From Dromiciops gliroides (taxonomy: Eukaryota > Chordata > Mammalia > Microbiotheria > Microbiotheriidae), in the NCBI RefSeq assembly GCF_019393635.1, contig NC_057864.1, forward strand, positions 467,176,117-467,240,116: 64,000 bases of DNA, read 5' to 3'. Below the pieces are notes generated by a model. It saw only the letters and a program-made list of their open reading frames with translations. It did no database searches and was not told where the DNA came from. Numbering within the stretch: position 1 is the first letter of the stretch; the number at the start of each line of letters is the position of its first letter. The position numbers and the translations under genes were made by a program. Of this stretch, positions 1-11,044 are shown one piece after another.

Positions 1-142
1 ATGGTGCCCTCCACTGTGGTCAATATGGTGCCTCATCATGGCATGGTGGGCTCACAAGTACAGTTTCTTTCCACACTGAATTGCTCATCGACTGATTTCT
101 TTTTGACTCCCGTCATTTCTTTCAGGCTTCAATCCTGGGGGT

Positions 143-460
143 TGGGGAGCTAGGTGGTGCAGTGGGTAGAGCACTGGCCCTCAAGTTGGGAGGATCTGAG
201 TTCAAATTTCACCTTGGACACTCACTAGCTGTGTGACCCTGGTAAGTCACTTAACCCCAATTGCCTTAAACATCCGGGACCCTCTCCAGTCATCCTGATG
301 TATATCTTGCCACTGAACCCAGATGGCTCTGGAGGAGAGAGTGAGGTTGGTGACCATTCACAGCCCTCCCTCACTTAAATCAAATTCACTGAAAGTCATG
401 TCATCACCCTGTTATCATGGTCTTCATGTTATCATGGTAGAATGAAGGACAAACAACAAC
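143..460 (+). mobile_element. RTE-tailed SINE (type C), full length
   Basis: The tRNA-like head GGGGAGCTAGGTGGTGCAG is followed by the CORE segment. The long 3' part runs through a GAGAGAGTGAGGTTGG stretch and ends GAAGGACAAACAACAAC. This family shares its head with the short SINE but carries a tail like the 3' end of RTE LINEs. Confidence 0.7.
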
Positions 461-589
461 TAGCTTTGTGACCTTGGTCCTGAGGGCTTATGTTCTTAAA
501 TACATGCCTGCTTCCAGCAGGGGACCTGGGAGTTCTCAGGAGGAAGGAATAGCTTTGGGTGAGACCCCTGAGGAGCAAAACCTCTGGAA

Positions 590-755
590 GTTTCTACTAT
601 AAGATTCATCGGCTCCAGGACTGAAGGGACCCTAATGGTCCAACCCTTCCATTTTACGGAGCAGGAAATTGAGACCCAGATCGGGGGAAATGTCCCAGTA
701 GCAGTCAGACAGGATTTGAACCCAGTGTTCTTTTCATCATATCCCAGGGATGTGA
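590..755 (-). repeat. MIR
   Basis: Reverse MIR with the signature run GGAAATTGAGACCCAGA, then CAGGATTTGAACCCAG. Confidence 0.65.
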
Positions 756-784
756 AAGACCTCACATCCATTTGAAGATCAAAT

Positions 785-1118
785 GGCCAGATCATCTCTG
801 GTCAATTGTGAGAGAAGCACTTAGGGATGTTTCAAACTTGAATGAAGCATCAGCAAAAAGCATTCAGGAAGGATAGTTAGTAATACAACCTTCCAGTTAC
901 CTCTACCCCGGGAGAAGTAGGAGCCAGAGTACCTTATGCTTATCTTCACCAATCTTCTCAATAATTCCCAGTGGGTAAATCACTAACCTGGGCTGCAATG
1001 CACAAGGATTGATTAGGGATTTGAATAGGACCTGAGGCTGTGACATCATCGATATAGGGAACTGCTTGGTGAGGGAACGCCCACTACCAATGCAAGAGAG
1101 CACTTTCTTTGCAATTTA
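785..1118. other. No recognised feature
   Basis: Unique-looking sequence with no exon signals or repeat signature that I can support. Confidence 0.5.
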
Positions 1119-1119
1119 T

Positions 1120-1255
1120 GGTCTCAAAGAGTTGTCTGGGGGACAGGGGGGCCAAGTGACTTGACCAGGGTTACCCAGCCAGGATGTGTCAGAAGTAGGA
1201 TTCGAACCCAGATCTTCCTAGCCTAAGGACCAGCTCTCTAACTACTATGCAATAC
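1120..1255 (-). repeat. MIR
   Basis: Reverse MIR core with CCAAGTGACTTGACCAGGGT followed by GATTCGAACCCAG. Confidence 0.6.
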
Positions 1256-1259
1256 TACT

Positions 1260-2260
1260 TAATTATATGAAGGTAATAGCTACACAAACTTGAAGGGCTT
1301 TGAGTCCTGACAAAAAAGGGCCAATCTGTGAAATCTGATGACAAGCCTTGCTAGGTCTGGAGAAGCTCATTATCAGGAAGTCAATCACCAGGTGATGACT
1401 TAAAACCTTTTTTTTTTTTGGCTACAGCTACCACTGAAGACAGGGAAGGTCCTGAGGGTTGGGCTCTGCTCTGATTGGAGGGTGTGCCCACACCCATGAA
1501 TCCTGGAAGTATCATCTCATAACCTTGTAAGGGACTTGGGTTTTCTCCACAGGAGGGGAAGAGGAGACACCAACTCATCCATCTATGTTTAAACTTGCTC
1601 ATTTAGCAGAATGATGGTAGCTGGGAGTACTGACTCAGGACATTGGCTTGGGAAGGGTCAAAAGGGTCTTAGCTTTGAATGAGAAGAGACATCCAGAATT
1701 GGGGCTAAGTGCTCTGGGGAAAGGACTTGCTGGTTTTTCATTGAAGGCAGCCTGATAGATTAAATCTGTAGCCTGTGAAATCTGGCTAGGTCAGGTCAAC
1801 GGTGTTTTAGGAGAAGATTCCCAGGGTCTGCGACTTCAGGATTGGAATCCTGGCTGATATTGACCACCTGGGTAACATCAGGAAAGTTTAGGAGGATAGA
1901 GCAAGAGCTGCCTATGGTCCTCACGCTGCTTCCTCCTCCTCTCCCCTCCAGTTATCAGGAATTTCTTTACCTAGGGCAAAAAGAGTGCAACAGATTTGGG
2001 GGATAGGGTGGGAGTGGAAGTACCAAAGATGATGGGCAGATGTGGAGGTGGGTTGTTGACAGTGGTGATGCCCAAAGGACATCTGCTGGTGCAGTCAAGC
2101 CTGGAGAAGGGCGTGATGGTGCCCCAGAGAGAGTCAGGATTTCACCCTGGGGCTGTGAAGGGAGAAGTCAGTCTTGGGAAAGCAGCACGTTGGACCCTGA
2201 GGGAGCCAACTCAAGGCCCAAAGAGTGACATTGTGCATGGTTCAGGGAAATGGACAAGGG
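1260..2260. other. Unannotated unique-like sequence
   Basis: No exon with both splice signals was found. A T11-12 run near 1410 may be an old retroposon tail. The 95-aa plus-strand frame at 1996-2283 has no recognisable similarity and runs into an old repeat. Confidence 0.45.
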
Positions 2261-2261
2261 G

Positions 2262-2518
2262 GGAGGGAATAAGCATTTATTAAGTGCTTACTATGTGACA
2301 GGCACTATACTATGCACTTTACTAACATTATAACATTTAATCCTCACAAGAACCCAGCAAGGTAAGTGCCATTATTATCCCCATTTTATCATTGGGTAAA
2401 CTGAGGCAAACAGAAGTTAAGAGACTTGCCCAGTAAGTTTCTGAGATCAGATTTGAACTTGGGTCTTCTTGACTCCAAGCCCAGCACTGTGCACTGTGGC
2501 GCCACCTAGCAGCCTTCA
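2262..2518 (-). repeat. Old L2/L3-like head joined to MIR
   Basis: Begins with the phrase AAGCATTTATTAAGTGCTTA found in many ancient repeats of this window, then continues as a reverse MIR (AAACTGAGGCAAACAG, AGATTTGAACTTGGG) ending CGCCACCTAGCAGCC. Confidence 0.6.
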
Positions 2519-2519
2519 T

Positions 2520-3205
2520 GGAAAACTATAAAGTGTGGGGGTGTTGGTTCTCTCTGCTACTAAGGAGATGAAATGTACTCTACTGGGAGGAATTGTTACC
2601 CCACTTCCAGAAGGGCACCCTCAGATGTCTACACCCTGGAATAAATCCCTGGGTTCCACTCTATAGGTTTAGTTCTTTCTTCCTCACTTCTTCCATTTAT
2701 AAGCTACAAACTTTCTTGCTTCCTAATCCCCACCCCTTTATGTGACATAGAAACTTTGAAACAAATCTCTCCATTTCTTTCTTATTCCATTCAATCATTT
2801 CATACTCAGATTTCTAGAGAAACTGTCAATACCCAAGTGTCTCCCAGATTTGCTGACTGGAAACATGTCCTTCTGAGGTCCCCGAGCACCTCCCAGTTTC
2901 TGCTTCCCTTGCTGGGTGTCTTAGCTAGGTGACTTGTTAGGGTTTAGAGAAGAAGCTCTACCTATGCTCCTAGCCTCTGACTTTTTGTATTTCTCTGCCT
3001 CTCCTTTCTTGGGAATGGAGAGGAAGAGATCTGTCCAGCTCTGCCCCTTTGTCCACGGCCATTCTCTCTGCTTTCATCTCCTGTCCTTCTGTTTCTATCC
3101 CTCATCTCCCTATATCTCCTCTCCCCCTTCCTTCCAGCCATCTGCTTTACCTCATTCTCAATACCTTTCCCCTTCTCCTTCAGATTCCTCTCTATTCCTA
3201 TTTCT
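2520..3205. other. No gene; pyrimidine-rich in its right half
   Basis: From about 3050 the plus strand becomes CT-rich and creates spurious serine/leucine-rich frames. No splice-flanked exon was identified. Confidence 0.5.
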
Positions 3206-3590
3206 TTCCTCCTTCCCTTTTGCTGTTCCTCACACAAGCCACACTTCTTTTAAAAAAATTTTTTTTGGGGGGACAGGGCAATGAGGGTTAAGTGACTTGC
3301 CCAAGGTCACACAGCTAGTACTGTCAAGTGTCTGAGGTCAAATTTGAACTCAGGTCCTCCTGAATTTAGGACCAGTGCTTTATCCACTGCGCCACCTAGC
3401 TGCCCCCACACAAGGCACACTTCATCTCCATTGTGCCTGGAATTTGCTCCCTCCTCGCTTCTTCCTCTTGGAACTTCTGGTTTCCTTAGAGAACCAGCCC
3501 ATGAGCCACCTTCTGCCCAAAGCCTTTCCTCACTCCCCTTAGCAGCTTGTTCCTCCCTTTCCCACAAGGTTACCTTGTAGGTATTTCAGA
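3206..3590 (+). mobile_element. L2-like LINE 3' end interrupted by a SINE
   Basis: Phrases such as TGCTGTTCCTCACACAAG, GCCTGGAATTTGCTCCCTCC and TAGCAGCTTG match the 3' region of L2-type LINEs. The SINE at 3258-3406 splits it. Confidence 0.6.
3258..3406 (-). mobile_element. Short CORE-SINE (WSINE1-type)
   Basis: Defines the family used below. Read in sense, it starts GGGGCAGCTAGGTGGCGCAG, has a pol III A box (TGGCGCAGTGG), a B box (GTTCAAATC) and the CORE phrase CTAGCTGTGTGACCCTGGGC, and ends in an A-rich tail; length is about 145 bp. Target duplication here: CACACAAGNCACACTT, two-base differences between copies. Confidence 0.9.
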
Positions 3591-3617
3591 AAATGCTTAG
3601 GGCAGTACTTATAGATG

Positions 3618-3799
3618 TTTGGTCCACAGCATACTGGACTTAGAGCCAGGAAAACCTGGGTTCAGACCTCTGCTTCATAATATTTATGTGACTATGGGCA
3701 GGTCATTCACCTCGATAAGCCTCAGTTTTTTCATTGGTAAAATGAAGGGGTTAGGCTGGGTGACCTTTAAGGTCCCTTCCAGCTCTAAACCTGTGATCT

Positions 3800-3812
<13 letters not shown>
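3618..3812 (+). repeat. MIR
   Basis: GACTTAGAGCCAGGAAAACC, then CCTCAGTTTTTTCATTGGTA and the 3' phrase GGTCCCTTCCAGCTCTAAAC. Confidence 0.75.
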
Positions 3813-4620
<808 letters not shown>

Positions 4621-4659
4621 TCATCATATTCCCTTCAGGTCCTGATTTCCTCAGTCTTT

Positions 4660-4832
4660 GTGGAACAGGGCACTTGAATTAGAATCCTATCTTCGACATT
4701 TATGAGTTGTGTGACCCTAGGCAAGTCACTTAGCCCCTCTAAGCCTCAGTTTCTTAAATGGGGAAAATAATAGCGCATAGTTCATACATTGTTGTGAGGA
4801 TCAAAGGACCTGTAGAAACGTTATCATCCTCA
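4660..4832 (+). repeat. MIR
   Basis: GTGTGACCCTAGGCAAGTCA, CCTCAGTTTCTTAAATGGGG and GTTGTGAGGATCAAAG in order. Confidence 0.75.
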
Positions 4833-5016
4833 TCATCACATCTCTCCCCTCTCAATAAACTCCAGTAGATCCTATTACTTCTAGAATCAAGTAGAAACTC
4901 CTCTGTTCAGTATTTCAAGCCTTTTACAGCCTTGCCCCAGCTTGCCTTTCCAGCCTTATGAGGCATTACTTCCCTTCACACACATTAAACTCTAGCCGCC
5001 CACGCCTTCTTCCTGG

Positions 5017-5165
5017 TTTTTTTTTTTTGGTAGGGCAATGAGGGTTAAGTGACTTGTCCAAGGTCACACAGCTAGTAAGTGTCAAGTGTCTGAGGCTGGA
5101 TTTGAACTCAGGTCCTCCTGAATCCAAGGCCAGTGCTTTATCCACTGCGCCACCTAGCCGCCCCC
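5017..5165 (-). mobile_element. Short CORE-SINE
   Basis: Sits with its neighbour at 5195 between direct repeats of CCTTCTTCCTG (about 5005 and 5344), so both occupy one L2 target. Confidence 0.9.
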
Positions 5166-5194
5166 AAAGGAAACTTGCAGAACTCAGAGGGACA

Positions 5195-5342
5195 TTTTTT
5201 TTTTTTTGGTGGGTCAATGGGGGTTAAGTGACTTGCCCAGGGTCACACAGCTAGTAAGTGTCAAGTGTCTGAGGCCGGATTTGAACTCAGGTCCTCCTGA
5301 ATCCAGGGCTGGTGCTTTATCCACTGCGCCACCTAACCGCCC
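5195..5342 (-). mobile_element. Short CORE-SINE
   Basis: Separated from the 5017 copy by 29 bp of sequence absent from the L2 host. Its 5' end abuts the second CCTTCTTCCTG repeat. Confidence 0.9.
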
Positions 5343-5465
5343 TGCCTTCTTCCTGTTCTACATGCAGGACACCTGGGTTTCTGTCCCAATGCCTTTGGAA
5401 TGCACTTTCTCCTCTCCCCTTCTCTGTCTCTTAGAATCTTCAGTTTCCTTAAAAACTCAGCTTAA

Positions 5466-5645
5466 GGGGGCAGCTAGGTGACTCAGTGGATAAAGCACTG
5501 GCCCTGGATTCAGTAGGACTTGAGTTCAAATCCAGTCTCAGACACTTGACATTTACTAGCTGTGTGACCATAGGCAAGTCACTTAACCCTTGTTGCCCCA
5601 CCAAAAAACAAACAAACAAACCAAAAAAAACAAAACAAAACAAAC
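5466..5645 (+). mobile_element. Short CORE-SINE
   Basis: Flanked by CTCAGCTTA on both sides. The tail is a long (CAAA)n-like run. Confidence 0.9.
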
Positions 5646-5739
5646 CCCTCAGCTTAATCCAGACTTTCTATGTGAACCCTTTCCTCATGTTCCAAGCTGC
5701 TAGTGTCTATCTCAAATGATCTCATCTGGAACATAAGGT

Positions 5740-5947
5740 TTTTTTTGTTTTGTTTATTTTGAGAGGGTTTTTTGTGTTGGTGTGTGTGTGTGTGCGTGCG
5801 CGTGTTTTGTTTTGCGGGGCAATGAGGATTAAGTGACTTGCCCAGGATCACACAGCTAGTAAGTGACAAGTGTCTGAGGTCGGATTTGAACTCAGGTCCT
5901 CCTGAATCCAGGGCCGGTGTTTTATCCACTGCCCCATGGAGCTGCCC
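5740..5947 (-). mobile_element. Short CORE-SINE with GT-rich tail
   Basis: Target duplication CTGGAACATAA at about 5728 and 5948. The tail has become a T/GT-rich stretch including (TG)n and CGCG at 5775-5805. Confidence 0.85.
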
Positions 5948-6269
5948 CCTGGAACATAATTATTAATGTCTATGTTGTTTCCCCCCCAATGAAATGTGAG
6001 TTCCAACAAAATGTAAGCTCTATGAGAGCAGGGACATTTCATCTTTGTTCCACCAGTGCCTAGGACAGTGTTATTAAGCACGAAGTAGGTCCTTGATAAA
6101 TGCCTATTGGCTAATTGACTGGGGTGGAGGAAATCCCTGAGCAGTCATAGATAGAACCAGAAAATCCACTGCTCATTTTCCTACCCTTTATCCACCTCAT
6201 CCCCCAGAGTAACATTTAATTACCCCCCTGTCTTCCAGAGCTCAGTGATGACCAGGATGGGGGGCTTTG

Positions 6270-6625
6270 GAGAATGTATTTCATGCACACTGGACTTCCT
6301 CTTGCAATCTCCATACATGATCTATGCCTTGTCTTTTCTCATACTATTCTCTATGATGAAAATTCTACCTATCCTTCAATGCCCAGCCTGGCTGCTGTTT
6401 CCTCCTTTGACTGACTCTTCTCTCCCACCATATGTTTTTTTTTTTTAACTTGGCTCCTTATGTTGCTCTTCCACTCTTTTCATGCATTATTATACATTAT
6501 AATTATGTGTGTATGTGTCATCTGCCTCTAGTAGACTGTGAGCCCCATGAGGGTAGCACTACATCTTTATCTTTGTGGCTTCCTTAGTGCTTGGAATTGT
6601 TTCCATAAACTTCGATGCTCATTTA
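6270..6625 (+). mobile_element. L2-like LINE 3' end
   Basis: AATGCCCAGCCTGGCTGCTG, TAGACTGTGAGCCCCATGAG and GTGCTTGGAATTGTTTCC in the L2 order. Confidence 0.6.
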
Positions 6626-6631
6626 CCGCTT

Positions 6632-6703
6632 CTTTTTTGTTTGTTTCTTTGTTTGTTTTTGTGGGACAATGAGGGTTAAGTGACTTGCCCAGGGTCACAC
6701 AGT
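6632..6703 (-). mobile_element. 5'-truncated short CORE-SINE
   Basis: Only the 3' half and tail are present, yet flanking repeats GATGCTCATTTA / GATGGTCATTTA show it inserted in this form. Confidence 0.75.
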
Positions 6704-6704
6704 T

Positions 6705-7135
6705 GATGGTCATTTACTTCTATGGATTCATGGTCCCCCCAGCGATACAGATTACAGACTCATACATGCTAACCCATTCTGTGGGGCTCTTGTTTTTGTC
6801 TAAGTCCTCCCAGTAGTCTTCCAGTGGGTGGTGGTGGGGCCACTGAACAGACTCGGGGGGGGTCTTTCTCTAGTGCTCTTGACCCTATATAGCTGCCAGG
6901 AGGTCATATGGCTTGCTCAGTAATTCCCCTTGGCTAGTATTCCTTGATTGGCAATCCATTTTTTTGAGTTTTACATCTCTTGCACAATTATTTTTTGGGA
7001 CTGTATTGTAGCTTCCTCTCCTTTGTCTTCTGGGTCACTCCCAATTTTAGTTCTTCAGAGGCTAGGGTACTCTATGACTTGAAGCTGTGTTTTTTCTTTT
7101 TGCCAGGTCAGTAAATTTTATCTGTGTGTAGAGCT
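6705..7135. other. No recognised feature
   Basis: Unique-looking sequence; no exon or clear repeat supported. Confidence 0.45.
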
Positions 7136-7138
7136 CCT

Positions 7139-7560
7139 AAAGCAGCTAGCTGTTGCAGTGAATAATGAATGTGCTGAGCTTGGAGTCAGAAAGACTCATC
7201 TTTGTGAGTTCAAATCTGGCTTCAGACAATTCCTAGCTGTGTGATCCTGGACAAGTTATGTAACCCTCTTTGCCTCAGTTTCCTCATCTGTCAAATGAAC
7301 TGAAGAAGGAAAAGGCAAACCACTCCTGTATCTTTGCCAAGAAAACCCCAAATGGGGGGCAGCTAGGTGGCGCAGTGGATAGAGCACTGGCCCTGGATTC
7401 AGGAGGGCCTGAGTTCAAATCTGACCTCAGACACCTAACACTTACTAGCTGTGTGACCCTGGGCAAGTCACTTAACCCCAATTGCCCTGGAAAAAAAAGA
7501 AAACTCCAAATGGGGATAGGAAAAGTTGGACATGACTGAAAAACAACTGAACAACAAAAT
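7139..7560 (+). mobile_element. RTE-tailed SINE (type B) with nested SINE
   Basis: Type B shares the tRNA-like head but continues as TGAACTGAAGAAGGAAAAGG and TTTGCCAAGAAAACCCC, ending TTGGACATGACTGAAAAACA plus an AAC tail. A younger SINE lies inside at 7356-7498. Confidence 0.8.
7356..7498 (+). mobile_element. Short CORE-SINE nested in type B SINE
   Basis: Target duplication AAAACCCCAAATGGGG / AAAACTCCAAATGGGG, which lies in the type B 3' region. Confidence 0.9.
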
Positions 7561-7683
7561 AACAGAGCTCCTGCTACCAATGTGGGGGGAGACTTACTAC
7601 ATCATGTTACTCTTAGCACCTTCTCTGCAATTACCAGTAGAGAACTCTGGCTGTTCAGCTCTAATTCTTATACAAAGTATCAC

Positions 7684-7912
7684 AGTAAGGACCAGGCTTG
7701 TGATTTCAGTAGTAGAAGAACTCCCAGATGAGGGAACTCCCTCTACCAAGGCCAACTGACACCTCTGAATCTTATTACTTGGAGAGATTCCTGTGACACT
7801 GAGAGGTTAAGTGAGTTTTGAAGGGTCACATGAACCTGTGTGTGTCAGAAGCAAGACATAAACCAAGGTTTTCCTGACTCAAGGCCAGCTTTCTATCCAC
7901 TATGCCATGCAA
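7684..7912 (-). repeat. MIR-like SINE with longer 3' region (THER1-like)
   Basis: Matches the element at 33605-33810 through its whole length, including TGTGATTTCA...GAACTCCC, which ordinary MIR lacks. The family name is tentative. Confidence 0.6.
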
Positions 7913-7924
7913 AATGTTTGGCTA

Positions 7925-8190
7925 ATATAGTAAGTGATTAATAAATGCCTTTTTCATTCATTCATACAAAAATATATTTTTGCTTTAGGCAAAACCTTGG
8001 GTCATTAAAAGCACTGGACAATTTTTCTGGAGGCAATCCAGAGCTTCCAAGTCCCTCCTGCTCAATTCCTGTCCCAGCTCATTGCCTATGCACAAAGCCT
8101 GTCTGAGATCAATGGACTATGTAGCCCATAAAACTGCACATAAGTGAAACTTAACGAATGGTTGTTAGATTAATTAAATGATTACTCCGA
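7925..8190. other. No gene; short L2-like remnant only
   Basis: GTGATTAATAAATGCCTTTT near 7935 resembles an L2 terminus; the rest is unassigned. Confidence 0.4.
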
Positions 8191-8191
8191 A

Positions 8192-9670
8192 TGCTTTTGT
8201 TGCTCAGCTTTTGTTTTCGAAGTGGACCAATGGCATCACAATGTTGGGATCAGGGTACGGTGTGTTGGGTTGTGGCTGATCACTCCAGTATGAGTTTGGA
8301 AGACTCTACCACAAGTCAGGCACGAGCAATCCATTAGAATGTTTGGGATGGAAATGGCTCTGGATTTGAGCATCTCACATTTCCTTTGTGCTAATTCAGT
8401 TTTGCTTTGCTCATGGAGTACAGTGCCTTCTTTGATGAGGGAATGCCATGTCAGCATCTCCCATGTGTCACAAGTGATGCTAAAGTTCTTCAGAGAGAAC
8501 AGTCAAGAGGACTTGTGGAAGGTCATGGGAAATGTGATTTCCTGGAGAAGTTTATCAGTATTATTTGCAAGTGTTATGATGACATGCTCACATGGCTTCT
8601 GGATGAAGGACGATGCCCCCATGTTTTCCATTCACCAGTGGAATGAAGCAGGCCTGTGTGTTTGTTCCCATGCTTTTTGGCATGATGTTTTGTGATTATG
8701 TTGGATGTCTTCAGTGAGAACAAAAACGGCATCGAGGTCAGCTACCACACTGATGGTAAACTATTTAACTTGAAAAACTACAAGCCAAGAACAAAATGGA
8801 GGGAGAGTTGGTGTGCAACTTTTTGTTTGCAATCATTCAATGCAGCCTCTGAGTCCAAGATGCTACAGAATATGAATTGATTCTCTGCTATTTGTGCTAA
8901 TTTTGACCCAACCACACCAAGAAAACAGGTTCTCCACCAGCCAGCACCACACCATCATACATGGAACCACTGGTCACAGTAAATGGAGAAATTTTGGATG
9001 CTGTGGATTTCACTTACCTTGGCAGTATAATTTCCAGGGATGTACAGATAGATGATGAGGTTGATACATGCATTGCCAGAACTAGCTCAGTGTTTGGGAA
9101 GCTCCAAAGAAAGTATGGGAGCAAAGAGATATTAGGCCATCTAACACACTGGAAGTTCTACAGAACCATTGTACTGACCTCATTGTTGTATGCGTATGAA
9201 ACCTACCAGCACTGTGCCAGAAAACTGAACCACTTCCACTTGAATTGTCTTTTTTTTTTTTTTTTTGCGGGGCAATGGGGGTTAAGTGACTTGCCCAGGG
9301 TCACACAGCTAGTAAGTGTCAAGTGTCTGAGGCTGGATTTGAACTCAGGTACTCCTGAATCCAAGGCCGATGCTTTATCCACTGCGCCACCTAGCTGCCC
9401 CACACTTGAATTGTCTTAGGAAGATTATGAAGATCACCTGTCAAGATAAGGTACCTGGTATTGAGGTCCTTTCTTGAGCTGAACTGTCAAGCTTTCAAAC
9501 TCTACTGCAGAGAGGGCTGGCCACATTGTTTGAATGCAAAATTGTACATTGGACTATTTTACAGATAACTCACACAAGGCAAGGGCTCACATGGTGGTCA
9601 CTAAAGTGGTACAATGACACTCTCAAGGTCTGTCTGAAGAACTTTGGAATTGATTGTGAGACTGTATGCT
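8192..9670. mobile_element. RTE-clade LINE fragment, internally inverted
   Basis: Two parts in opposite orientation. On the minus strand, 8457-8236 encodes the RTE C-terminus: a WHSLIKEG segment, then a C-x2-C-x12-H-x4-H knuckle (CLTCGR...HTGVISHNPTH), followed by the GAGCAAC-type tail at 8192. On the plus strand, about 8490-9670 encodes reverse transcriptase pieces (KFISIICKCYDDM, DFTYLGSIISRDVQIDDE, LTSLLYAYETY, RKLNHFHLNC, NDTLKVCLKNFGIDCE) with frameshifts and stops. No intact ORF. A SINE lies inside at 9251-9401. Confidence 0.75.
9251..9401 (-). mobile_element. Short CORE-SINE inside the RTE
   Basis: Target duplication ACTTGAATTGTCTT at 9238 and 9404. Removing it restores the RT reading HFHLNCL-RKI. 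Confidence 0.92.
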
Positions 9671-9671
9671 A

Positions 9672-10074
9672 GGTTATATGTGAAAGCTGGGTTGTGGGCA
9701 TTAGGGACATAAAGCAACAAAAGAATTAGTTTCCAGTCCTTCTCTTCTACTCCCTCTCCCCATTGGGTCTAGTCTATGAATGGTGGTGAGGGCAGAGAGA
9801 GGGAAGTGGGGAGGTGGGCTTGCCAAATGATTCAGGGAACTTCTGGAAGAGCTCAGGAGGAAACTGAGTCTCTGAGGTAGGAAGTGACTAACCCAATGTC
9901 ACACAGTTATTAAAGGAGGTCATAGTATATACGATCTGCCTCCTGTAGCTTAGAGGTCATCTAGTTCAAACTCATTTTATAGAGGACAAAACATGCAAAG
10001 AGGATGTGTCCTTGTCCCACAAAAGGAATCACAGTATATTATCTGGTCAGAATATTTAGGATTAACTCTGGATT
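9672..10074. other. Mostly unassigned; weak MIR pieces
   Basis: GAAACTGAGTCTCTGAGG with CACACAGTTATTAAAGG at 9858-9920 is a degraded reverse MIR. Nothing else is supported. Confidence 0.4.
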
Positions 10075-10345
10075 TTGAAGGGACCTTGAAGGCCATCTAG
10101 TGTCATCTCCTTTTTTTCTTTTTTCTTTTCTTTTTTTTTTTTTGGCGGGGCAATGAGGGTCAAGTGACTTGCCCAGGGTCACACAGCTAGTGTCAAGTGT
10201 CTGAGGCCAGATTTGAACTCAGGTCCTTCTGAATCCAGGGCCAGTGCTTTATCCGCTGCACCACCTAGCTGCCCCTAGTGTCATCTCATTTTACGGATGA
10301 GGAAAGTGAGCCTCAGGGACCTGAAGTGATTTGTCCAAGATCGAA
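10075..10345 (-). repeat. MIR split by a SINE
   Basis: GACCTTGAAGGCCATCTAG before, and TTTTACGGATGAGGAAAGTG after, the SINE at 10111-10275. Confidence 0.7.
10111..10275 (-). mobile_element. Short CORE-SINE
   Basis: Flanked by CTAGTGTCATCTC on both sides. T/C-rich tail. Confidence 0.9.
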
Positions 10346-10366
10346 TAGTCTTAGAAATGGATCTCA

Positions 10367-10543
10367 TTATTAATGTCTTTGAAGGGAAGTGTTTTTTGTG
10401 AATGTGAAGCAAAAAGTGGTGAGAATTTGAATTGGTCCCTCTCATTACAGTATTGAAATTAAGTCTACTTAATTTATCAAGTCATGTTCATGTGCTGATT
10501 TTATATACTTGCCTCTATCAATAAACATTGTGATACTTGAAAA
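10367..10543 (+). pseudogene. Retroposed 3' end of an mRNA (5'-truncated)
   Basis: A 177-bp segment bounded by a perfect 12-bp direct repeat AAATGGATCTCA (10355-10366 and 10544-10555). It has an AATAAA signal (about 10519) and a short A-run at its right end. It interrupts an old MIR. This is the standard signature of LINE-driven retroposition of a polyadenylated transcript. The sequence looks like 3' UTR; I cannot name the source gene. Confidence 0.7.
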
Positions 10544-10552
10544 AAATGGATC

Positions 10553-10870
10553 TCAGAGGCCATCTAGTACAATTCCTTTACTTTACAGATGGGGAAACCA
10601 AGGCCCAGGAAGGTTAAGGGATTTATCCAGGCCACGGAGGTCATAGCAGAGGTGATGGTTGAACCCAAGTCCCCTGACTTCCTATACAGTAGTCTTTCCA
10701 TTGTACCACCTACCTCTTCAATCTTCCTGCCCAGGCCTGTATTATACAAATCTGGGGACCTGGAATTATAGACTAACAGAGACTTCCAAAGGTCCTTCCT
10801 CCTCATTTTATGGCAGATAAAACCAAAGCCCAGAGAAGGGAGGTGACTTCCTTGTTTAAGTTCACAAGTA
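10553..10870 (-). repeat. Two reverse MIR copies
   Basis: First copy 10553-10715 (GGGGAAACCAAGGCCCAGG, TGAACCCAAGTCCCCTGA); second 10795-10870 (AAACCAAAGCCCAGAGAAGG). Confidence 0.65.
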
Positions 10871-10884
10871 GAGTCAGGATTATT

Positions 10885-11040
10885 TATGTCCACTGTCCCC
10901 TGCTGCTTTTTAATCTTGATTATCTGTGCTTGTCTAATCCTTCCTGCTAACCTGCTTCTTGAAGGAAGGGATTGTGACTTAATTATTTTCCTATCCCTAG
11001 CACCTTGGACAGTGCTTTGCATGAAGTAAATGCTTAATCA
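10885..11040 (+). mobile_element. L2-like LINE 3' end
   Basis: TTGAAGGAAGGGATTGTGAC, CTAGCACCTTGGACAGTGC, GTAAATGCTTAATCAAT. Confidence 0.65.
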
Positions 11041-11044
11041 ATTT

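Larger units (their letters stand above)
4815..6120 (+). mobile_element. L2-like LINE 3' end split by four SINEs
   Basis: Three pieces (about 4830-5016, 5343-5465 and 5646-6120) read continuously as an L2-type 3' end: CAGCCTTGCCCCAGCTTGCC, GGAATGCACTTTCTCC, then AATGTAAGCTCTATGAGAGC and CCTTGATAAATGCCTATTGG. The interruptions are younger SINEs. Confidence 0.7.

Noticed and set aside
9203..9403. Recurring 60-100 aa frames of the type LGLSDLPRVTQLVSVKCLRPDL or MDKALALDSGGPEFKSSLRH at dozens of positions
   Set aside because: They are translations of the short CORE-SINE in either orientation, open because the SINE lacks stops in those frames; not a protein family.
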